DNA of 11,136 bases from JBBRLA01 sp038231615. GTDB lineage: Bacteria; Myxococcota_A; Polyangia; Palsa-1104; JAEUJZ01. How positions within the stretch are numbered: the stretch's first letter is position 1; every line of letters begins with the position of its first letter. Positions 6,337 through 11,136 of the stretch are shown piece by piece. Position numbers and translations under genes: made by a program. The notes beneath the pieces are model-generated. The model was given only the letters and a program-made list of their open reading frames with translations, had not been told where the DNA came from and did not search any database. The stretch spans positions 1-11,136 of the forward strand of contig JBBRLA010000244.1 in NCBI GenBank assembly GCA_038231615.1. Direction: 5' to 3'.

Positions 6337-7329
6337 TCAAGCATGCGAGAGCGTCGAAAGGGTGGCACGCGTCAGGATAAATCGGCCGGCGCTCTCGATG
6401 GCGGCCCGGCAGCGCGGGAACAGAGGGCTCAGCAGGTGCCAGTTGTGGACCATGTCGGGGTAGGTCTGAAGCTCCGCGGAGGCGCCCTGCGCCGTGGCCC
6501 TCCCCACCAGGTCGCGCACCTGATCGAGGAGCATCTCCGCTTCCCCCACCTGGATGAGCAGCGGCGGCAGCCCGCGCAGGTCGGCGAAGAGCGGCGAGGC
6601 CCGCGGGTCCCGGGGATCGGCGCCTGCCAGATACGTTTCGGCCCAGGCCAGGATGTCCTCCTCCCTGCCCCAATCGTAGGGCATGCACGCGACCAGGCTG
6701 CCGCCGCGCGCGGTCAGATCGACCCACGGGCACAGGAGGGCCGCGCCCGCGGGCAGGACGTCGCCCGCGTCGCGCAGGGCGGCCAGCATCGCCAGCGTCA
6801 GCCCGCCACCGGCGGAGTCGCCCGCGACGACGATGCGATGGGCCGGGACGCCTTGCGAAAGGAGCCAGCGGTAGGCCCTCAGCACGTCCTCGATGGCCGA
6901 CGGAAAGGGGTGCTCCGGCGCCAGGCGATAGTTGAGCCCCAGGGTCCGCCCCCCGTGTACTCTCGTCAGCCGCGCGATCAGCGAGGCGTGGGTGCGGGTG
7001 GAGCCGAAGATGTAGGAACCGCCGTGCAGATAGAGCAGCACCGGGGCACCGACGCCCCGCCGCGGCTCGAACCACTCCCCGGGCACGCCGTCGGCCTCGA
7101 TGACATGACGCCGCATCCCCAGCAGCGCCGGGTCCGGCAGGGACAGGCGCGCCCAGGCCGCGCGCTTGCCTTCTGGCGAAAGGGACCGTACACGCTCATT
7201 CTGCCGGCGCAAGAGGGCCACCGCCACCTCGAAGAAGAAGGACCAGGAGGGCCGCAAAGGCCCGCGTCGCCGCCTGGCGCGGGCCGTTTCCACGAAGACA
7301 GAGAAGGCCAGGGTCAGGTCGCCGAGCAT
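6337..7329 (-). CDS. Alpha/beta hydrolase, HSL-type esterase/lipase
   Basis: This carboxylic-ester hydrolase belongs to the hormone-sensitive-lipase (alpha/beta hydrolase fold-3) family. Counting from the ATG at 7329 (MLGDLTLAFSVF; 330 residues), the oxyanion-hole motif is YLHGGSYIFGS with HGG at 102-104. The nucleophile elbow is GDSAGGGL with S172. The acid lies in VGEAEMLLDQ (E265 or D269), and the base is H295 in DMVHNWHLL. Also typical are NYRLAPEHPFPSAIEDV and the PWVDLT stretch. The N-terminal 60 residues are helical and partly hydrophobic, as in family members with a cap region. An upstream ATG at 7365 (MSSPAG) would add 12 residues; the frame is open further but would overlap the divergent P450 start at 7393. 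The physiological substrate is unknown. Its divergent neighbour is a broken P450, so the pair may once have shared a catabolic or secondary-metabolite role. Confidence 0.88.
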   Translation of the reverse strand: MLGDLTLAFSVFVETARARRRRGPLRPSWSFFFEVAVALLRRQNERVRSLSPEGKRAAWARLSLPDPALLGMRRHVIEADGVPGEWFEPRRGVGAPVLLYLHGGSYIFGSTRTHASLIARLTRVHGGRTLGLNYRLAPEHPFPSAIEDVLRAYRWLLSQGVPAHRIVVAGDSAGGGLTLAMLAALRDAGDVLPAGAALLCPWVDLTARGGSLVACMPYDWGREEDILAWAETYLAGADPRDPRASPLFADLRGLPPLLIQVGEAEMLLDQVRDLVGRATAQGASAELQTYPDMVHNWHLLSPLFPRCRAAIESAGRFILTRATLSTLSHA

Positions 7330-7380
7330 GGAGTCAAGGATACACCTGCCAGCCGGACTCGACATGTACTTCGGCCCCGC

Positions 7381-7386
7381 TATCCT
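7381..7386 (+). promoter_or_regulatory. Possible -10 box of a leaderless P450 transcript
   Basis: TATCCT ends 6 nt before the ATG at 7393. A -10 box at that distance would place the transcription start on or next to the start codon, giving a leaderless mRNA. A weak -35-like CTCGAC lies 17 bp upstream at 7358-7363. No Shine-Dalgarno sequence precedes this ATG, which fits. The -10 match is modest and the call is tentative. Confidence 0.25.
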
Positions 7387-7392
7387 GCCCCC

Positions 7393-7503
7393 ATGTCTGC
7401 AAGCGACCTCAAGTCCATCGACGACGTGCCCATGCTCCCCGGCGAGGGCCTTGTCGGCCATGCGCAGGAGGTCCGCAAGGACCGCATCGGCTTCCTGAGC
7501 CGG
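7393..7503 (+). pseudogene. Cytochrome P450, N-terminal fragment only
   Basis: The first 37 codons read MSASDLKSIDDVPMLPGEGL, then VGHAQEVRKDRIGFLSR. The proline-glycine turn followed by a glycine-histidine, a basic helix and GFLxR is the usual N-terminal region of bacterial P450s (compare the common PGPxxxPxxGHxxxFxRDxxGFLxR pattern). Similarity ends at about 7503, exactly beside the stop codon of the minus-strand DUF1993 gene. From there the open frame continues only as antisense of that gene. The I-helix, ExxR and haem-cysteine regions are missing, so no active enzyme can be made. It is divergent from the esterase, with 27-63 bp between starts. The family call rests on a short segment and is moderately sure. 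Confidence 0.5.
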
Positions 7504-8028
7504 CTAGACCTTGGGCTCGTGGAAGCTAAGCGGGCCCAGGTAGTCGCGCTTGCCAACCGTGACGCCGTTGTGACGGAGGATCGCGTAGGCGTGGTTCATG
7601 TGGAAGAAGAAGTTCGGCACGGCGTGCTCGATGAAGTAATCGTCGCCGGTCAGCGTCTTCCCCTCCCAGCGCGGCTGGGTCACCACGCGGGCCGCGGCGC
7701 CCTCGAAGTCCTTCGCCGAGAAGCCGTCGAGGTAGGCGATGACCGAGCGAACGCGAGCGCGGAGTTCCTCGATCGTCTGCTCGGAGTCGGGCTGCACGGG
7801 CGCCTCCTTGCCGCTGAGCCGCGACGCTGCCAGCTTGGCGGTATCGCAAGCAGTCTGGACCTGGCGCGCGAAGGCGAACTGATCGGGCGCCAGGCGCAGC
7901 CCCAGAAACACGTTAGGATCGAAGGACTTCGTCTTGGCGAAGGAAGCTGCGGCCTCGAGCCACTTGTCGAGTTGGCCGAGCATCTTCTTCATCTGGGAGA
8001 ACATTTGATAGTACATGGAGCGCATCAT
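7504..8028 (-). CDS. DUF1993 family protein (DinB-like fold)
   Basis: This 174-residue protein starts MMRSMYYQMFSQMKKMLGQL, then the family hallmark KSFDPNVFLGLRLAPDQFAF with ARQVQTACDTAK, WEGKTLTGDDYFIEHAVPNF, and a C-terminal HAYAILRHNGVTVGKRDYLG. DUF1993 proteins are helical bundles of unknown function related in fold to DinB. The C-terminus appears complete. The second ATG at 8025 is an equally good start, and the ribosome binding site is weak. It lies 51 nt downstream of the broken gene at 8079-8322, so it may have been that gene's operon partner. The last codon abuts the P450 remnant on the other strand. Confidence 0.88.
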   Translation of the reverse strand: MMRSMYYQMFSQMKKMLGQLDKWLEAAASFAKTKSFDPNVFLGLRLAPDQFAFARQVQTACDTAKLAASRLSGKEAPVQPDSEQTIEELRARVRSVIAYLDGFSAKDFEGAAARVVTQPRWEGKTLTGDDYFIEHAVPNFFFHMNHAYAILRHNGVTVGKRDYLGPLSFHEPKV

Positions 8029-8078
8029 ACGCGATCCAGGCGCCGGACCTACCCGCCCTACGAGCCGGTCGAAGGCGG

Positions 8079-8322
8079 TCAGGACAGCAGGGCGCAGGCA
8101 ATGGTCTCGGCGTCGCCGCCGAGAAAGAGCAGGAGCAGCGCAGTGAGGGATCAGGCTCCTCGATGGCGGACAGGGCGCCCCGGACCGACTGCGGAACCGC
8201 CCCCAGCCGTTGCTCGTAGATGCGCAGCAAGGTGTCGGCGATGCCCTTCTTTTCACCTTCTCCTCGCCCTGGCTGCGGATTTCCGCCGTGTATCGCAGGG
8301 TTTCTGCCATGGCTTCGGTCAT
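8079..8322 (-). pseudogene. Frameshifted small gene, C-terminal-like remnant of a DUF4351/Rpn-type protein
   Basis: The gene has a clear start: ATG at 8322 with AGGAG (8334-8330) 7 nt upstream. It reads MTEAMAETLRYTAEIRSQGE, then shifts frame near 8244-8262 into KKGIADTLLRIYEQRLGAVP with QSVRGALSAIEEPD, and shifts again near 8145-8160 into LTALLLLFLGGDAETIACAL followed by LS and a stop. The 'LLRIYEQRLGxVPxSVRxxI' pattern resembles the C-terminal repeat region of Rpn/DUF4351 putative transposase or nuclease proteins. That link is by eye and tentative. Restored, the product would be about 80 residues. Two shifts in 100 bp argue for decay rather than one sequencing error. Confidence 0.5.
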
Positions 8323-8381
8323 GAACAGGCTCCTCTCGTCTTCTTTTAACGGCGGCGGCCCGGGGCTCGCCTGAAGCATCC

Positions 8382-8438
8382 GACAGCTGGTGCACTCCGC
8401 CGGACAGCTGGTGCACTGAATCGGACAGAGTGTGAGTG
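8382..8438. repeat. Three 21-bp-period iterons, possible insertion-sequence end
   Basis: GACAGCTGGTGCACT occurs at 8382-8396 and again at 8403-8417, and a degenerate third copy GACAGAGTGTGAGTG begins at 8424. All three start exactly 21 bp apart, two helical turns. The core combines two palindromes, CAGCTG and GTGCAC. Serial protein-binding sites of this kind are seen at the ends of IS21-family elements, but also as operators. No transposase of that family is present, so a solo end left by deletion is one explanation. Confidence 0.5.
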
Positions 8439-8477
8439 TAGGTGAATCAAGGGCTGGTTTCGAGGCCCGAGGGAAAC

Positions 8478-9073
8478 ATGTCCGGCGCCGAGACGACGGA
8501 AAACATGTCACCGGAACGACTTGAGGTAGCGGAAAGAGCCAGACGCCAAAGGCAGGGGACATTCTCCGCCCTGGCCCGACTCATCGATGTGGCAGCCTTG
8601 CGACGAGCCTATAAGGGGTTGCGGCCTAAAGCCGCAGTCGGAGTAGACGGAGTCAGCAAGGCAGAGTACGGGCGCGACCTGGAAGCTCGCCTTGAGGATC
8701 TGCACCAGCGACTGGTCGCCAAGCGGTACCGGCACCAGCCGATCAAGCGGGTGCATATCCCCAAGGAGAACGGGACAAAGAGGCCCATCGGCATCAGCAC
8801 GACGGAGGACAAGATCGTGCAGGAAGCGTTGCGCGAGGTGCTGGAACTGGTCTACGAGCCCCTCTTTTATGAGGGTTCGTACGGGTTTCGGCCGGGGCGC
8901 AGTGCCCATGATGCGATGAGGCGTCTGAACCAGATCGTCACCTACGGGGGGTCAAAGTCATCCTGGAAGCCGACATAGTCGCCTTCTTCGACAGCTTGGT
9001 CAGGGAAAAGCTGAAGGAGAAGATGTCGGAGCGCGTGGCCGGACCGCCTCGGCTTCAGCTACCTCTTCGGTAG
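8478..9073 (+). pseudogene. ltrA: Group II intron reverse transcriptase, frameshifted and truncated
   Basis: This is the N-terminal third of an intron-encoded reverse transcriptase/maturase. The ATG at 8478 has GAGGG at 8469-8473. Visible RT blocks are VGVDGVSKAEY, the basic YRHQPIKRVHIPKENGTKRP stretch followed by IGISTTEDKIVQEAL, and YGFRPGRSAHDAM. At the run of six Gs (8946-8951) the frame is lost; one base later it resumes as VKVILEADIVAFFDSL with the first catalytic aspartate, then REKLKEKMSERVA. Similarity stops near 9040 and a stop follows at 9071-9073. The YxDD active site, maturase (X) and endonuclease domains are absent, so it cannot work. Little or no ribozyme sequence precedes it, as the iterons end only 40 nt upstream. 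One missing G would explain the frameshift, which could be mutation or a sequencing slip; the truncation is real either way. Confidence 0.8.
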
Positions 9074-9173
9074 CGAGGCGATCCATGCCTTGATGGAGTC
9101 CAGCAGGAAGGGCTCCACCGGCAGCGTGTCGAGCATTGGACACGAAAGGATCGGTGAGCTAGGGTTCAAAGTC

Positions 9174-10742
9174 ATGGTTCCATCGTTCAACACAGCGGGC
9201 CCGTGCGTCCCCGGCGAGCACTACATGCTCTCGCCCCTACCCCGTCTGCGCGAGGTCATGGCGCTCATCGACGGCCGCAAATACTTCGCCTTGCACGCCG
9301 GCCACCAGACCGGCAAGACCACCTGCGCCCGCTGGCTGGTCCAGCACTACAACAGCGGCGAACGCCACGCCTGTGTCTGGATCGACCTCCAGTCCGCCCG
9401 CGAGATCCCCGACCCCGCCGTGGCGTTCCGCGTGGTGCTGGAGAAGATCGCCCACGCGGCCCGGCGTGACCTGCCCACAGTCAAGCTGCCGGACCTTTTG
9501 CCGCTGCTCGCAACGCCCCAGACCGCCATCGTCCAGGCCCTGCAAGCGCTGTCCTCTGCCTGCCCGCGGCCCCTTACGGTCCTCATCGACGAGGCGGACT
9601 GCCTGATCGGGCCGACGATGGTATCGTTTCTGACCCAGATCCGGGAAGGCTACATCGATCGCTCTGTGACCCCGTTCCCGCACAGCCTGGTGCTCATCGG
9701 CAGGCGACAGGTGCGCGACTACGTGCTGGTGATGGACGACCGGAAGGTCATCTCCTGGCTGGGCACCTCGTCTCCGTTCAACATCACAGCCGAGGCGCCG
9801 ACGCTCGGCATGTTCTCTGCCGACGACGTGGCGGCACTACTCGCGCAGCATACCGACCACACCGGACAGCGCTTCCTGCCCCCGGCAGTCGGCCGGATCT
9901 TCGAGCTGTCCCAGGGCCACCCGTGGCTGGTCAACGCCCTGGCCGACCAGGTGGTCAACCGCGACGTGCAGGACCGCTCCGTGGCGATCACCGCCGAGCA
10001 CATCGACTCGGCCAAGGAGACCCTGATCCAGGAGCGGCGCTCGCACATCGATTCGCTGATCGCCAGGCTGAACGAGGACCGGGTGCGCCACATCATCGAG
10101 CCCATGTTGGCCGGTGAGAACATCGGGCCATACGACAGCCTGAACGACGATCTGAGCTATGTGCTGGGGCTGGGGATCCTGGCCAAGCGCGGCGGCGGCT
10201 ACGAGATCGCCAACCCCATCTATCGCGAGGTGATCCCCCGGGTGCTGAGCTACGACCAGCAGATGCTGATCCAGCAGCGCACCGAGTGGTATCGCAAGGC
10301 GGACGGGGGACTGGACCTGCCCAAGATCATGGCCGCCTGGCAGGAGTTCTGGCGCGAGGACGGCCACCTGGCGGCGGCGGGCTTCCGCTACCGCGAGGCC
10401 GGGCCGCACCTCATGCTGATGGCGTTCCTGCAGCGAATCGTCAACGGGGGTGGGCAGATCAACCGCGAGTATGGGCTTGGACGCAGGGCACTGGACCTCT
10501 TGCTGTTCTGGCCGCTGCCTTCTGGTCAGGTGGAGCGCCATGTCATCGAGATCAAGCTGCGTCGGGACCAGCGCAGCGAAGGCAGGGGGATTGTGCAGAT
10601 CAGCTCCTATCTGGACAGCACCGGCCTGACCGAGGGATGGCTGGTGTTCTTCGACCTGCGCAAGGGACGCTCGTGGAAGGAGCGACTCTTCAACAAGAAG
10701 CGTAAGCACGGCGCCCACGTCATCCGCGTCGTGGGTTGCTAG
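9174..10742 (+). CDS. AAA ATPase with C-terminal PD-(D/E)XK-like nuclease domain
   Basis: This is a 522-residue P-loop NTPase. Residues 1-60 hold the family N-terminus (FNTAGPCVPGEHYML, SPLPRL) and Walker A AGHQTGKTT with K48; the usual first glycine is alanine. Walker B is TVLIDEAD with D139 and E140. A sensor-like SLVLIGRRQVRDY follows at 171-183. Residues 215-360 look like the AAA lid and a winged-helix region (LSQGHPWLVNALADQV, GILAKRGGGYEIANPIYREV). The C-terminus has GLGRRALDLLLFW with D441 and HVIEIKLRR with E459 and K461, the D...ExK pattern of PD-(D/E)XK nucleases. Similar proteins are widespread, and their role is unclear (defence, toxin or mobile-element maintenance have been suggested). 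The frame is open further upstream to a TTG at 9090, but family similarity begins at the ATG at 9174. A weak promoter-like TTGGAC (9136-9141) and TAGGGT (9160-9165) precede it. It is homologous to the interrupted gene at 141-383. Confidence 0.8.
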   Translation: MVPSFNTAGPCVPGEHYMLSPLPRLREVMALIDGRKYFALHAGHQTGKTTCARWLVQHYNSGERHACVWIDLQSAREIPDPAVAFRVVLEKIAHAARRDLPTVKLPDLLPLLATPQTAIVQALQALSSACPRPLTVLIDEADCLIGPTMVSFLTQIREGYIDRSVTPFPHSLVLIGRRQVRDYVLVMDDRKVISWLGTSSPFNITAEAPTLGMFSADDVAALLAQHTDHTGQRFLPPAVGRIFELSQGHPWLVNALADQVVNRDVQDRSVAITAEHIDSAKETLIQERRSHIDSLIARLNEDRVRHIIEPMLAGENIGPYDSLNDDLSYVLGLGILAKRGGGYEIANPIYREVIPRVLSYDQQMLIQQRTEWYRKADGGLDLPKIMAAWQEFWREDGHLAAAGFRYREAGPHLMLMAFLQRIVNGGGQINREYGLGRRALDLLLFWPLPSGQVERHVIEIKLRRDQRSEGRGIVQISSYLDSTGLTEGWLVFFDLRKGRSWKERLFNKKRKHGAHVIRVVGC

Positions 10743-11002
10743 ATCTATGCGATGGCGACAGACCGGCGCTCGGTCATCCCACTGGGCTGGAGCCGGCGAA
10801 TCAGCGAACTCGTCACACGCTGGTGCAGCAGGCGGATCGGCGTAGTCATCCCGCGTCGGCGCCGCGGTCTGGTCCCCCGCCGAAGCAGCAGGTGGCTCGG
10901 GCCGCGCCCCATCGGGAAAGTTCCACTCGGTCTGCACCACCAATCGCGACGGCGCTACAGGCGGCGCCTGGGTGGGCCGAGTAGACCGGGGGACTCTCAC
11001 CC
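10743..11002. other. Intergenic stretch without a recognised gene
   Basis: 260 bases between the AAA gene and the insertion-sequence end. Frames on both strands are arginine- or proline/alanine-rich, as expected from random GC-rich DNA, and none shows family motifs. A short inverted repeat GACCG/CGGTC occurs about 30 nt after the AAA stop but lacks a T-run, so it is not called a terminator. Confidence 0.5.
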
Positions 11003-11021
11003 CTGAGCATTGATCACATCT
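11003..11021. repeat. Candidate terminal inverted repeat of the IS4/IS50-like element
   Basis: CTGAGCATTGATCACATCT overlaps the last codons and the stop of the transposase fragment. Compared from memory with the IS50 inside end (CTGTCTCTTGATCAGATCT), 14 of 19 positions agree, including the outer CTG and the TTGATCA core. Its placement at the 3' end of the transposase gene, pointing inward, is also the same as in IS50. The element boundary would then be at 11003, with the host sequence to the left. Confidence 0.5.
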
Positions 11022-11136
11022 TCTCGACGGAAAGAAGTTGGACAGCGGAGCGGATGTAATCCAGACCGCGTCTGAGAACGATGGCACCCGGAGGGCCTCC
11101 CGATGACTTGCCGGTGTAGCCGCCCAGGTCAGCAAT
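11014..11136 (-). mobile_element. IS4-family (IS50-like) transposase, C-terminal 40 residues
   Basis: The minus-strand frame enters from the right edge and reads IADLGGYTGKSSGGPPG, then AIVLRRGLDYIRSAVQLL and SVEKM before a TGA at 11016-11014. LGGYxGrxxxGPPGxxxLxRGL is the typical C-terminal signature of Tn5/IS50-type DDE transposases. The catalytic residues lie beyond the window. The terminus looks natural, so the element may be intact to the right. A longer antisense frame over this region (9837-11135) is a shadow of the AAA gene. Confidence 0.7.

Noticed and set aside
6343..8349. 668-codon open frame on the plus strand
   Set aside because: It is antisense to the esterase and DUF1993 genes, both of which have clear family motifs. 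Only codons 351-387 (the P450 fragment) look like protein.
8382..8438. CRISPR-like array
   Set aside because: The units are 15 bp with 6-bp gaps and only two are identical, which does not fit repeats of 24-37 bp with unique spacers of similar length.
9837..11135. 432-codon minus-strand frame
   Set aside because: Mostly antisense of the AAA gene. Near the right edge the true minus-strand frame is a different one, encoding the transposase end.

Overview
The window is high-GC bacterial DNA from an organism I cannot place below domain level. GC-rich codon third positions, an ECF-type sigma region 4, a mycobacterial-type transaldolase, a DUF1993 protein and a P450 remnant suggest a large-genome soil or sediment bacterium (for example deltaproteobacterial, planctomycete, Chloroflexi or Nitrospira-like). 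No rRNA, tRNA or CRISPR array was seen.

Layout. (1) Positions 1-383, minus strand: the 5' part of an AAA ATPase gene, apparently interrupted after about 81 codons by the 5' end of a group II intron that runs off the left edge. A good minus-strand promoter (497-525) and a 16-bp perfect palindrome (455-470) lie upstream of it. (2) Positions 579-788, minus: a small unknown protein. (3) Positions 817-5366, plus: a compact, intact five-gene block. It encodes an AlkA-type DNA glycosylase, a DUF2945 protein (4-nt overlap), a six-helix cytochrome b fused to a sulfite-oxidase-type molybdopterin domain, a transaldolase, and a DUF488 protein (7-nt overlap). The overlaps suggest one or two operons mixing base-excision repair, redox chemistry and pentose-phosphate metabolism. 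(4) Positions 5403-5843, minus: a chimeric frame joining a cysteine-rich zinc-finger-like N-terminus to an ECF sigma region 4. (5) Positions 5844-6336: gene-free apart from a terminator-like hairpin. (6) Positions 6337-7329, minus: an HSL-family alpha/beta hydrolase, divergent from the first 37 codons of a probable cytochrome P450 (7393-7503). The P450 stops exactly where an intact DUF1993 gene (7504-8028, minus) ends. (7) Positions 8079-8322, minus: a frameshifted small gene. (8) From 8380 to the right edge: 21-bp-period iterons, a frameshifted and truncated group II intron reverse transcriptase, an intact AAA ATPase with a C-terminal PD-(D/E)XK-like domain (a homologue of the left-edge fragment), and the 3' end of an IS4/IS50-like transposase with a candidate terminal inverted repeat.

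Taken together, a conserved housekeeping or stress block is flanked on both sides by mobile-element debris, gene fragments and chimeric joints. The clearest unusual points are: two homologous AAA genes in opposite orientation, each next to group II intron sequence; the one-polypeptide cytochrome b/molybdopterin oxidoreductase with a predicted cytosolic catalytic domain; and several gene fusions or truncations with sharp boundaries. All family assignments are from reading the translated sequence; no database search was run.
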